Shown one piece after another: positions 1 to 8,616 of a DNA stretch of 34,462 nt (position 1 is the first letter of the stretch; the number at the start of each line of letters is the position of its first letter). The stretch is from NCBI GenBank assembly GCA_005778115.1, contig SXKJ01000296.1, positions 1 to 34,462 on the forward strand. Direction: 5' to 3'. The notes beneath the pieces are model-generated. The model worked only from the letters and a program-made list of their open reading frames with translations. It was not told where the DNA came from and did not search any database. Position numbers and translations under genes: made by a program. Source of the stretch: Planctomyces sp. GTDB taxonomy: Bacteria > Planctomycetota > Planctomycetia > Planctomycetales > Planctomycetaceae.

Positions 1-3000
1 CCGGTGGCGGTTCGGTAAGTGATATAGACCGCTTCATTCATCGGGTTCGCGGCATCCGGCCCCGTCGCAACCCAGGGCTTGTCGAACCCCGTACCAAGTG
101 CTTCGAGAACTGTTGTGACAAACGTCATTCCGCCGTCACCACTGATGCCATGCAGGATGGCGACATTGCCGTTGCTCTGTGCGCGAGCCATGTAGGTCAG
201 ATGCAGGTTGCCGAAGCGATCGAAGGCTACCGCCGCGTCAAAGCGATCCGAGTTTACCGTGCTGACTCCATCCTGGGTGAAGCTCAACGGGCGGATGGTC
301 CAAGTCGCACCGCCGTCCATTGAATTGGCGATGAACTGTGCCGACGGGTCGGAAGTTCCTCCGTTCGCGACAACCACCACGTTTTGTGTATTGGTGGGAT
401 TCACCGCGATATCCACTTCGCCCTGAGTGCTGGCCAAACGGCTGGCGTTGACGTTGGCTCCGGGAGTCAACGTGAAAGTGGGCACGTCGTTATCGGTGAT
501 CGTCCCTTGTCCCGCATCGTCAACGATCACTGCATTCACGGCGGAAGTCAGTGTGACGAAGAACCCTTCGGAGGTCTCTTGCAACGTGTCACCGAGGACC
601 GGTACCGAGATCGTCTGTGTGATCACGCCCGGCAGGAAAGTCAGCGTTCCGCTCGTCGCCGTGAAGTCGAGGCCACTGGTCGCTGTTCCGCCGGAAGTCG
701 CAAAATTGACCGTCACCGTCTGTTCGGAAGCGGTGGTCAGCCCCACTGTGAAGACGGCGTTCGCGCTGCCGAGGTCTCCCTCGGCAATCGTGACATCGTT
801 GATAACCAATCCCACCGCGACGCTTTGCACCAAGTCGCTGCCATCGCCTCCATCCAGTGTGTCCAGGCCACCGCCGCCGATCACAGTGTCATTGCCACCC
901 TGACCTAGAACGCGGTCGTCGCCCTCTCCGCCGTCCAACGAGTCCTGACCGCTACCGGCGAGAATTGTGTCGTTTGCAAAGCTCCCCAGGATCGTGTCGT
1001 TGCCGATGCCGCCGTTCAGCAAGTCACCCGCAACGTCCTGAGCATTGACCGTGACCGTGACAGTCGCCGGATTGCTTCTCGCTCCGAGAGTGTCGGCGAT
1101 CGTGTAAGCAAACGAGTCCGTGCCAAAGAATCCCATGTTCGGGATGAAGCTGACGCGGCCGTCTCCCAGCGACGTTGCGATGCCGTTGATCGGCTGCTGA
1201 GTAATCTGAACCGAAGCAAAGTCCAAGCTGTCGTCGACATCGAAGTCGTTCGACACCACGTCAATCACCACGCTCCGGTTCTCCAGGGCCGTACCCGTGT
1301 CCGCGACCGACACCGGCTTCTGATTGAGCTGCACTTGATTGGGCGTGCCGGTTCCAAACAACGTGTGCGTCGTGTAGGTGACGGTGCCATTCGCCGCGAG
1401 TTGAAACGTATTTCGCAGTCCCAACGACACGTCATAGTTGGCGTCTGTGGATTGATCGCCGTTCGTGTCGTTAAAGACCTGGCCGGTCAGCGGCTGTCCG
1501 GCGAGCAGATTCGCTTCCAGAGCGGTGGCTTGCTCGATTTGAAAACGATTCGTGGTCGGAATCGTGCCACCTTTGGCCGTGATTCCCACGAAGTTTCCAG
1601 TGGCCGACAGGCCTCCCGCATCGGTCTCGACCAGGAACTCGTCACCCGCCGTCGAGACAAATCGCCCACCACCATCCGTGGTCGAGCCGTTGAATCGCAA
1701 CCGGCCATCCAGGAAACGGGCCAGTTCAAATTCCAGCGAGGCCGTGCCCGTATTCGTGATCCGGTAGGTTTGAGTCAGCAGCGAACCGACAGCGTCAGTC
1801 GTCGCCACGTCAAACACCGGCTCAGCCACTTGCGTCAGCACGAAATGCAAAGGTCCGATGTCGAACGAGGAATTCGCTTCGGAGGAAGTCGCACGAATCG
1901 TCGTGAGATTGGTGGCCAGACTATCGATCGTGCTCCGGGTTCCCGTCACCGTGTTGGCGCGGAAGTAAATCTGCGAGTCAGTGGTCGTGTCACCAGCCGC
2001 TAACCCGCCGATCGGATCGTAGGGCGCCCCGGCCGACATCGTGGTCGGGAAACTGCCAATTCCAAATGCACCGGTCGAAGTCACCTGCACCATGAGACTG
2101 CCATCGCCCATGCCCGATCCAATCGTGGTGGATACCGCGCTGGTGTCAGTCCCCAGCGTGCTGTCCACCGCATCCGGCAACGGAGCGGGCATCAGGATCA
2201 ACGGTGCGGGGCGCGCCGGGGCCGGAATTGGATCGTTCACCGGAGTCTCCAGAGCACTCCGGATCAAGTCGTCCCCGAGACCGCCGTCAGCAATGTCCGC
2301 CCCCGTCACACCGACCAGTGTGTCGTTACCGGAGTTTCCGACGAGTGTGTCATTGCCGGCACCGCCGACCAGCGAATCGCTCAGATCGCCGCCCAGCATG
2401 AAGTCGTTTCCATCGCCACCGCTCAGCGTGTCGAAACCGCCATCGCCATTGATCGTGTCGTTGCCCGCATCGCCCAACAGCGAGTCCTGGCCATTCTGGC
2501 CAACGACGCTGTCATCGCCGTTGCCAGCCGACACCGTATCGTTTCCATTGCCGCCCGAAATCGTGTCGTTGCCGTCACCCGCCACGACCGTATCCGCACC
2601 GTCTCCTGCCGTAATGCTGTCGTTGCCCGCATTGCCGACGATCGTGTCGTTGCCGTCGCCGCCATTCAGCACGTCGTCCGCCGCGCCGCCTGTGAGGCTG
2701 TCGTGACCATCCTCGCCAAACAGTTGACTCGCCAGATCCGGGCTGCCAATCAGTACGTCGTTGCCATCGTCGCCAAAGGCCTGAAGTGAGGTCAGATTGG
2801 AATACGTGGCCAGAGTGACGTTGCTCAGGTCAATTGTGTTCGCGTCATCGCCGCCGAAGATGTTGAGCGACACGATGCTGGCAGCTGGAATAGTTCCGAT
2901 CCCAGTGAAGGGAACGTACGGACTGCCGTTATTGGACAGGCCAATCAACACGTTGCCGTTCACCGAACTGACCTGCGCACTTTCCGAAGAGTCTAACTCG

Positions 3001-3197
3001 ATGCTCAATTCGCCCGTGGCTTCGACGAAGACGGCTGACGCCGACAGCAGAGACCGCTGTTCCAAGACCTCTGCCGGTTGCGGCGCTGGATTCAGCGGAT
3101 AAGTCCGGCGAGACCGCGTGCGGCGGCCAGACATTTTGGAACTCAAATGTTGTTTGAGTGTGTTTTCAAAACGAAGTAGCCATCCTGACCGTGCCAT
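1..3197 (-). CDS. Giant modular secreted protein (RTX repeats, cadherin-like, Calx-beta, BNR-like), 3' truncated by window
   Basis: The frame stays open from ATG 3197 to the window edge (about 1065 codons), so the C-terminus is missing. The start follows GGAGGGG with a short spacer. A basic N-terminus carries LEQRSLLSA at residues 45-53, resembling the LEPR-XLL-type motif I recall from large planctomycete exported proteins. Residues about 137-310 are glycine/aspartate nonapeptides (GGDGNDTI, GNAGNDSI type), as in calcium-binding RTX proteins. A linker rich in Pro/Ala and a domain I do not recognise follow. Residues about 624-719 look like a bacterial cadherin-like domain (VVSNDFDVDD, FFGTDSFAYTI). 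A second short RTX block lies near 725-783, and a Calx-beta domain near 792-898 (VNFATSGGTATSGLDF). From about 910 there are sialidase/BNR-like repeats (SMDGGATW, GDGGMTF). Probably extracellular or surface-attached; the role is unknown. The domain calls are from pattern recognition. Confidence 0.9.
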   Translation of the reverse strand, partial: MARSGWLLRFENTLKQHLSSKMSGRRTRSRRTYPLNPAPQPAEVLEQRSLLSASAVFVEATGELSIELDSSESAQVSSVNGNVLIGLSNNGSPYVPFTGIGTIPAASIVSLNIFGGDDANTIDLSNVTLATYSNLTSLQAFGDDGNDVLIGSPDLASQLFGEDGHDSLTGGAADDVLNGGDGNDTIVGNAGNDSITAGDGADTVVAGDGNDTISGGNGNDTVSAGNGDDSVVGQNGQDSLLGDAGNDTINGDGGFDTLSGGDGNDFMLGGDLSDSLVGGAGNDTLVGNSGNDTLVGVTGADIADGGLGDDLIRSALETPVNDPIPAPARPAPLILMPAPLPDAVDSTLGTDTSAVSTTIGSGMGDGSLMVQVTSTGAFGIGSFPTTMSAGAPYDPIGGLAAGDTTTDSQIYFRANTVTGTRSTIDSLATNLTTIRATSSEANSSFDIGPLHFVLTQVAEPVFDVATTDAVGSLLTQTYRITNTGTASLEFELARFLDGRLRFNGSTTDGGGRFVSTAGDEFLVETDAGGLSATGNFVGITAKGGTIPTTNRFQIEQATALEANLLAGQPLTGQVFNDTNGDQSTDANYDVSLGLRNTFQLAANGTVTYTTHTLFGTGTPNQVQLNQKPVSVADTGTALENRSVVIDVVSNDFDVDDSLDFASVQITQQPINGIATSLGDGRVSFIPNMGFFGTDSFAYTIADTLGARSNPATVTVTVNAQDVAGDLLNGGIGNDTILGSFANDTILAGSGQDSLDGGEGDDRVLGQGGNDTVIGGGGLDTLDGGDGSDLVQSVAVGLVINDVTIAEGDLGSANAVFTVGLTTASEQTVTVNFATSGGTATSGLDFTATSGTLTFLPGVITQTISVPVLGDTLQETSEGFFVTLTSAVNAVIVDDAGQGTITDNDVPTFTLTPGANVNASRLASTQGEVDIAVNPTNTQNVVVVANGGTSDPSAQFIANSMDGGATWTIRPLSFTQDGVSTVNSDRFDAAVAFDRFGNLHLTYMARAQSNGNVAILHGISGDGGMTFVTTVLEALGTGFDKPWVATGPDAANPMNEAVYITYRTAT

Positions 3198-3856
3198 GAT
3201 TCCCCTCCATGGTTTGGCGCAATGCGCGTGTATTGAGTTGTTTGCTCAATCCGTGCTCACACGCCTGGCTCGGCGCACATCGCGAACGCGGCTTATCCCC
3301 ATAAGCTGCGCTCAGACGTTTGGACCATCCGCACCGCGAGTCCGCTTGCAGCGGGATACGCGGAACACTTCGCCACACAACTCGTGCCGATGACGAGATG
3401 GTCACTTTGCGCCTCGGCCCGGAATTTGAGGTCCGAATCGAGTAGCACTAAGCGGCGTAGTGTTTGTTCTGCTCGTACCTGTTGTACGAGTCGCGCCGCT
3501 TGTGACTGCTGTACGGTTTCGGTTGGCTGTAACGCCTGTAGCGAAGTTTCCGGTCGTTCCAATTGACGAAAACCGGAGGGCGAGACCGCCTCTCGTTACG
3601 TTCGTTACGACTCGCATATTAGGCACAATCAGAACAACTTTTTTTTTGAGCACGACCGCTACATGCGCCAGACCCAACCTGTCAGACGCAGACGATACAA
3701 CCGTCAGAGTCGAGCCATCGCCATCGTCACAACCGCTACAGCTTCGCGCGCTGTGGAGGCAAAAGTTCGCGCACCGGCACGGTCTCTCTACTGAGCAGAA
3801 TCCGGAGAACCGTCAAACTCACCGCAACCGCGACAGACTCGCGTCACGAGCGGATC
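3198..3856. other. 660-bp gene-free stretch upstream of the giant protein
   Basis: No convincing gene. The short open frames on both strands are rich in Arg, Thr and Ser and resemble no family I know. The only structure I note is a perfect 7-bp inverted repeat CTCGTAC/GTACGAG (3472-3478 and 3484-3490, 5-nt loop) and a run of T near 3641-3649. The side next to 3197 should contain the promoter and leader of the giant gene, but I find no convincing -35/-10 pair. Confidence 0.5.
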
Positions 3857-5746
3857 TCAGGCATCGACCGACACGATCGGCAACACATAGCCCCGGTCGT
3901 CGAACCGAGCGATCACCGATTCCTTGTCGGTGTAGAGACCCAGGACCGAGCGAAACTCATCAGTGACCTGCAAGCTGCGATACACGACCAAGTGGAGCTG
4001 GCCCAACCGCAGTCGATGCCCGGCCGCTTCCCACGGAGCCAGCTTGCGACTCTCTTCCGTGACAGTCAGCGTCCGCCACTGTGCGTCGAGCGATGCCCGC
4101 TCCGGCGACCAATCCAGCACAATCGGCGCGTACAACGATTCGCTCGACGACGCTTGAGCTAAACGCAGCTCACCCAGTGCGGCGTCGAATTCTCCAACCG
4201 TGCTGTGCAGCCGGTCGTCGGGCAGCGCCAGCGGGAAGCACCGAACTTTCACATCCGGCAGAGTCAGCCTCGCTTCGCGAGTCGTATTGTCAGCCTTCGC
4301 TCGCACGCCGCGACGCAGCGGCAGCGTCGTTTCCAAATCAATCCTTCGCCGACCTGCTTTCGAAACGGAGTCGGCCAGCACCAGAAACTGATCTTTGCGC
4401 GACAGCATGATTTGCCGGCACAGCATCGGCCCGCCAGGAACGTCGAGCTGCAGTTCGATGTAGTCCATGTCCGTGTCGCTGCTCCAACAACTGCAGGTCC
4501 AATTCGCCGTCCACTCCACCGGCTGTCCGTCGAGCCGGACTCGCAAGCCCCACTCGCCATCAACCACCGGCACACCCAGCAAGCTGAGCTGCAGATGAAC
4601 CACCGGCCCATCATGCCGGACGAGTGCCGTATTCGCCGTCGCGTGCCACCAATTTCGCAGGCACGCCCAGCTCGCCCAATCGGATTGCGTTGCCGGAATG
4701 TCGGTGTCGGTCACGATCAGCCGCTCTTCGGGAGACTCCGAAAACGTCTCGCTGCGAAACGATTCCTTGGTCCGACCGCTTGCGACATGTTGCCGAAACC
4801 GCAATGCCTCGGACGCCAGCGAGAGCTCATCCAATCCGGCCAATTCTGCCGCATGGAGCAGCATCGCGATCTGCGATCCAAGTTCGTGATTAGACTTCTT
4901 CGCGGCAGCCGAGTCGGCACCGAGCATTCGGCCATCGCGATCCAACAGCGACACGGCCTTCGACAGGACATCCTCGAAACGAAACCGAGCTTCGCCTTCT
5001 AACAGCGACTCACCGACGATCGCCCCGACTTCCACCGACCGTGCCAAAGACGCCAGCCATTGAGGCAATACCGGCAGCAGGCAGGCGGCTGGAGTCCCAT
5101 CGCCGTCCGTCAGCTCGATCAATTCGTTTCGCAGTGATTGCTGTCCAAGCTGCTTGAACTCCGTCACACCTTTGATGTCCCCGAACAATTGCCCGAGCAA
5201 CCAGGGTAACTCGCCGGTGACCAGCAGCCGCCGATCCGGCGTCACATCGCACGTCAGTGGCTTGGCGAGATACGCCGCGAGTTCCAGCGCCCGCACCAGC
5301 ACGAACTGCCACACCGGCCACACGGTTGCCGCATCGACGCGCGGCCCGCTCCACAACCACGCGGCCAGCGCCAGCACCTCCAGCTCTGTGCTTTCGGTCT
5401 TCCAAGCATCATCAACGGTAAGTTGCTGCTTGGCCCAGCGGCTCAGCCGGGGCCAGTTTTCATTTTCGATCAGCGACCAAACGGTCTTCGCGGGATGCTC
5501 TCGCGAACTGTTCCAGGGCCACAAACCACCGCGAGCCGCGACTCGCTTCCGCAACAATCGCCGATCGGCACGAGCCGCGATGCGCTTTGACCACGCTCGC
5601 CAGAACTTGTCGAAGCGACCGGCTTGAGCAAACTGCCGCAGATCGTCCGGAGTGGAATCCAACCAACTCAATTGGGGGAGCATCGCTCCTTCGACTTCGC
5701 TCACCAAATTCACTTCACGGCCAAAAGCCACGGCATCGTCGCTCAT
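3857..5746 (-). CDS. Hypothetical protein with heparinase II/III-like architecture
   Basis: About 629 residues. The N-terminal half (to about residue 340) is helical and Trp-rich, with repeated Leu/Ala helices like the alpha-toroid of heparinase II/III and alginate-lyase families. The C-terminal part (from about residue 355) is beta-rich, with segments like HLQLSLLG, WGLRVRLDGQPVEW and QFLVLADSVSKAG that fit the super-sandwich of those enzymes. I cannot assign catalytic residues. There is no signal peptide, so a cytoplasmic location or another export route is implied. The frame is open to GTG 5785; I prefer ATG 5746 (MSDDAVAFG) because the extra residues look non-conserved and a GGAGAAAG precedes it, though at long spacing. 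GTG 5749 is also possible. It is separated from the rhomboid gene upstream by the 5841-5981 palindrome. Function inferred from fold only. Confidence 0.8.
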   Translation of the reverse strand: MSDDAVAFGREVNLVSEVEGAMLPQLSWLDSTPDDLRQFAQAGRFDKFWRAWSKRIAARADRRLLRKRVAARGGLWPWNSSREHPAKTVWSLIENENWPRLSRWAKQQLTVDDAWKTESTELEVLALAAWLWSGPRVDAATVWPVWQFVLVRALELAAYLAKPLTCDVTPDRRLLVTGELPWLLGQLFGDIKGVTEFKQLGQQSLRNELIELTDGDGTPAACLLPVLPQWLASLARSVEVGAIVGESLLEGEARFRFEDVLSKAVSLLDRDGRMLGADSAAAKKSNHELGSQIAMLLHAAELAGLDELSLASEALRFRQHVASGRTKESFRSETFSESPEERLIVTDTDIPATQSDWASWACLRNWWHATANTALVRHDGPVVHLQLSLLGVPVVDGEWGLRVRLDGQPVEWTANWTCSCWSSDTDMDYIELQLDVPGGPMLCRQIMLSRKDQFLVLADSVSKAGRRRIDLETTLPLRRGVRAKADNTTREARLTLPDVKVRCFPLALPDDRLHSTVGEFDAALGELRLAQASSSESLYAPIVLDWSPERASLDAQWRTLTVTEESRKLAPWEAAGHRLRLGQLHLVVYRSLQVTDEFRSVLGLYTDKESVIARFDDRGYVLPIVSVDA

Positions 5747-5840
5747 CACGTTGATCTTTCTCCGACCAGAACCATCAAGCAGCACATCACGGCGCGGGCG
5801 GAGTCTAACGAGACAATGCCTGAGATACGTAGCCGTCTAC

Positions 5841-5981
5841 CTAGTGCGTTGTCAGAGCAAAGAATTTGGGTTGAGCAAATCCGCCGCAGGGCGCTAGCCC
5901 CGGTTCGAGCGAGATGAACCGGGGCACGCGCCCTGCGGCTAATTCAGAGAGCCCCAATTCTTAGTCGTGATACAGCACTAG
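5841..5981. mobile_element. 141-bp nested palindrome, MITE-like
   Basis: The ends are CTAGTGC (5841-5847) and GCACTAG (5975-5981). Moving inward, AAGAATTTGGG (5860-5870) pairs with CCCCAATTCTT (5952-5962), and a long GC-rich core arm at 5883-5906 (GCCGCAGGGCG, CCCCGGTTC) pairs with 5915-5939. The whole unit can fold on itself. No reading frame. The right end overlaps the rhomboid stop codon (5978-5980). The core sequence recurs in the palindrome at 15256-15318. No clear target duplication beyond the palindromic CTAG ends. Confidence 0.75.
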
Positions 5982-6874
5982 GGAGTTCGTGAGCGTTCGC
6001 GGTATCGGCGGCTGGCTTCGCTGAGAACTTTGCGTTCTCGGGAGTTGAGGCTGGCCTCGCCGTGCTCGGTGATCTTGCGAAGGATCTCATCGACCTTTTC
6101 GTCGAGTTCTTCCTCCGGCGACGGTTCGGGGGCGTCCGCTTCGGGGGAATACAGCCGGACCGACTTGCGACGTTCGCGTTCGCGCCACCAAGCGGGGACG
6201 TGTCGAACGCTCAGCCAGTTTGAGAGTCGCAGCTCAAACAAGACGTAGGCAAACCCGAACAGCAAGCCGCCCAAATGCGCGGCGTGAGCGATCCCGTCGT
6301 GAGTGTTCTGGCCTCGCAACGCGCTCCAAATTGGCAATGTGTCGATCACGACATAGGCGGCGACCAGCCAACGAATCTCGATGGGGATCAGCCCCATCAA
6401 CAACACTTGCTGACGCGGATACCACATCGCGAAGACCGCCATCACGGCCATCACGGCACCGGACGCTCCGACGACTTGAGCACGCTCGTGCAAGAAGCCG
6501 GCTTGCAAGCCCAGAAAACTGAGACCCGCGACGACGGCCGCCAGCAGATAGAACGCGAGGAACTCGCGGCTACCCAGACGCTCCAGCAGCGTGCGGCCAA
6601 AGAACCACAGACACAGCATATTGAACACGAGGTGCAGCAAATCCTTCGTGCCGTGGCAGAAGGCATACGTCAGCAGTCGCCACAGTTGCCAGTGCGGCAG
6701 CGTGTCATCCGTCGTCAATGCCAGCGACTCGGTCACTCGCAGCGAGGCGATGTTTTGGCCAATGAAGACCAACACGCACAGCCCGATCAGCCAGCGAATC
6801 ACGGCAGAACCGCCGCTCCGTCCCTCCGGCTGCCAATCCGGGTCTCGATAGTAGTCACGATCCTCGAAACCCAT
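5978..6874 (-). CDS. Rhomboid-family intramembrane serine protease
   Basis: 298 residues. It cleaves transmembrane substrates within the membrane by a Ser-His dyad. Visible elements: first membrane helix at about 26-45; the H-x3-N motif of TM2 (H81, N85 in HLVFNMLCLWFFG); the nucleophile motif GASG with S138; and H200 in AHAAHLGGLLFG of TM6. About six membrane segments span residues 26-215. A charged cytosolic tail ends in a helical segment (VDEILRKITEHGEASL, about residues 261-276) that matches the small C-terminal domain seen on many planctomycete rhomboids. Length is usual for this subgroup. The stop TAG lies inside the terminal CTAG of the MITE-like element. Substrate unknown. A weak GGTGAC precedes ATG 6874. 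Confidence 0.93.
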   Translation of the reverse strand: MGFEDRDYYRDPDWQPEGRSGGSAVIRWLIGLCVLVFIGQNIASLRVTESLALTTDDTLPHWQLWRLLTYAFCHGTKDLLHLVFNMLCLWFFGRTLLERLGSREFLAFYLLAAVVAGLSFLGLQAGFLHERAQVVGASGAVMAVMAVFAMWYPRQQVLLMGLIPIEIRWLVAAYVVIDTLPIWSALRGQNTHDGIAHAAHLGGLLFGFAYVLFELRLSNWLSVRHVPAWWRERERRKSVRLYSPEADAPEPSPEEELDEKVDEILRKITEHGEASLNSRERKVLSEASRRYRERSRTP

Positions 6875-6935
6875 GTCGGCACCGTCACCAGTTTCCAGCG
6901 GAGTACTCGCGATCGCGAACTCCGCTCATCGATTT

Positions 6936-7817
6936 TTACTTTTGGTTTGCGGCCGCGCGTGTAACGTCACCCGCCGCTTGGTCGGCCAGGAGTTCGTTTT
7001 CTTTCGTCAGCCGTTCAATCTCGTCGCGCGTCCGTTTAATCTGACGCCGCAGTTCGTCCACTTCCCCTTGCGTGAGGTTGCGATCTTTTTCCAGATCACC
7101 CACCGTCTTGTGGTAGCCCTCAACTAAGTACTTGTCGAGATTCTTATCAGCAAGAGTTGGATCACCCTGAAGTTCCTTCATTCGCAGTTCCAATTGCTCA
7201 ATCGCTTTCGCCTTCGCGTTTTTTTGGTACTCCAAGTTCCTTTCCTGCTGTGCGACCAATTCATCTTTGATGAGCATCGTCTTCTCATAGTTGGTGAACT
7301 GCGTTCTGTGCTGCACGGGGATGTTGGATCGGAAGCGCCAGTTGGGACCGTATCGCCAAGTCTTGTCTTCATCGGGCCGCAATCGCCAGTTTGGAATCAA
7401 CACCGCTTGGGCCTCTTGAGCCGCGCTGACTTTGAACGACCCGACGTAAATCATTCCGGCTCCCTCGACCGAGGGTTGAAAGGCGTAGACGATCGGGATC
7501 ACGTTGCCGACAGGTGCAAAGCCCTGACTGGTTCCCAGGCCCACTGCCAAGTAACCGGGCTGGCGACCGGCGGCCACTTGCGGAGCGATCCAATATCGTT
7601 CCCAGCCGAAAATGGTCTGCTGCAATTCGCTCTTGGCAATCTCCACCGCTTTCTCGGATTCGTCCGCCTTCTTTCGCAACTCCAGAACCTTGGCTTTTGA
7701 TTCGGCAGTCTTCTTCTGCCAACTGCCACGGACTTGCACCAAGCGCGAGGCTAACGGTGTCCCCGCCAGCGCCAGCAACATCACCAGGATGACCAACCAA
7801 ATTCCGAATTTCTTCAT
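6936..7817 (-). CDS. Membrane-anchored coiled-coil protein, function unknown
   Basis: 293 residues from ATG 7817 (MKKFGIW), chosen over the upstream in-frame start because it begins a classic signal anchor or signal peptide (MKKFGIWLVILVMLLALAG) and has AAGGA upstream. After the membrane segment comes a coiled coil (about residues 30-65, Lys/Glu/Ala rich), then a central beta-rich segment with YLAVGLGTSQGF and IVYAFQPSVEGAGMIYVGSF. A second long coiled coil (about residues 170-280) ends in ADQAAGDVTRAAANQK. This layout would place the protein outside the cytoplasmic membrane. I do not recognise the family. Its neighbours give no functional hint. Confidence 0.85.
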   Translation of the reverse strand: MKKFGIWLVILVMLLALAGTPLASRLVQVRGSWQKKTAESKAKVLELRKKADESEKAVEIAKSELQQTIFGWERYWIAPQVAAGRQPGYLAVGLGTSQGFAPVGNVIPIVYAFQPSVEGAGMIYVGSFKVSAAQEAQAVLIPNWRLRPDEDKTWRYGPNWRFRSNIPVQHRTQFTNYEKTMLIKDELVAQQERNLEYQKNAKAKAIEQLELRMKELQGDPTLADKNLDKYLVEGYHKTVGDLEKDRNLTQGEVDELRRQIKRTRDEIERLTKENELLADQAAGDVTRAAANQK

Positions 7818-8086
7818 GGGAATCGTTCCTTCTGGAGCAGCCGCTTGGGCATGACCGACTCTCGCAAACCACGATGGTCTGTCCGCCAAAACTCCTTGCT
7901 GCGATCAAGACGGTCTCCGACACGTCGTCTGGGATGATACGGCGGCTTTTTTGAAGGGGTCAAGAAGGAGATTTTCGACGCTTTCACTCGCCGGGAACTC
8001 GCGCTGCGATTCGTACCCATCGCGCCCCATCACCGATAGACTCCCCCGCCTTAAACCCGAACCCTCGCCTTGCAACAGATACTTCC

Positions 8087-8542
8087 ATGCCCAAGCCCAA
8101 AGTCGCGCGAACCGACCTCAAACCGGGTGAAAACCTCTGCCAGCACTGCACGGCCCGGTGCTGCCGCTATTTCGCACTGCCGATCGAAACACCGAAAACT
8201 TCCAAGGACTTCGACTATCTCCGCTGGTATCTGATCCACGGCCGCATTTCGATCTTCGTGGATGGCGACAAGTGGTTTTTGATGGTCCACAACGATTGCG
8301 AGCACCTGCAAGAAGACAATCGCTGCGGAATCTATCACGACCGTCCGCAAATCTGTCGGACCTACACCACCGACGAATGCGAGTACGACGGCGACGGCCA
8401 ATACGACATGCTGTTTGAATGCGCCGAGCAAATCGTCGATTTTGCAGAAGCCTTCCTACCGCAAGTTCCACGTGCAAAAACCACCGGCAGCAAGAAGAAC
8501 CTCAGTCTGCCGATCTTGAGCGTCCTCACTGAGTCCGCCTGA
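8087..8542 (+). CDS. YkgJ-type cysteine cluster protein
   Basis: 151 residues, soluble. A CxxCxxxCC motif (C18, C21, C25, C26) is followed by C71, C80 (NRCGIYHDRPQIC), C90 and C98, the arrangement of the YkgJ/CxxCxxCC family thought to bind a metal or Fe-S cluster. The central FVDGDKWFLMVHNDCEHL and CGIYHDRPQICRTY are typical. The precise role of the family is not established. It lies 74 bp upstream of hisS on the same strand, so co-transcription is possible. I see no clear Shine-Dalgarno site before ATG 8087, but the start precedes the conserved region by a reasonable distance. Confidence 0.9.
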   Translation: MPKPKVARTDLKPGENLCQHCTARCCRYFALPIETPKTSKDFDYLRWYLIHGRISIFVDGDKWFLMVHNDCEHLQEDNRCGIYHDRPQICRTYTTDECEYDGDGQYDMLFECAEQIVDFAEAFLPQVPRAKTTGSKKNLSLPILSVLTESA

Positions 8543-8616
8543 CGAGCGACAACGTAAGCCAATCATTTTGCATTCTTCGATTTCCATTTCTCATTTTCGA
8601 TTTAGCCCTCACCCCC

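Noticed and set aside
1335-2706. Plus-strand open frames opposite the giant protein
   Set aside because: Arg- and Ser/Pro-rich shadows of the RTX and cadherin-like coding sequence.
3402-3966. Possible small genes in the 660-bp gap (both strands)
   Set aside because: No ribosome-binding site, no recognisable domain, Arg/Thr-rich translations, and the plus frame runs into the 3' end of a real minus-strand gene.
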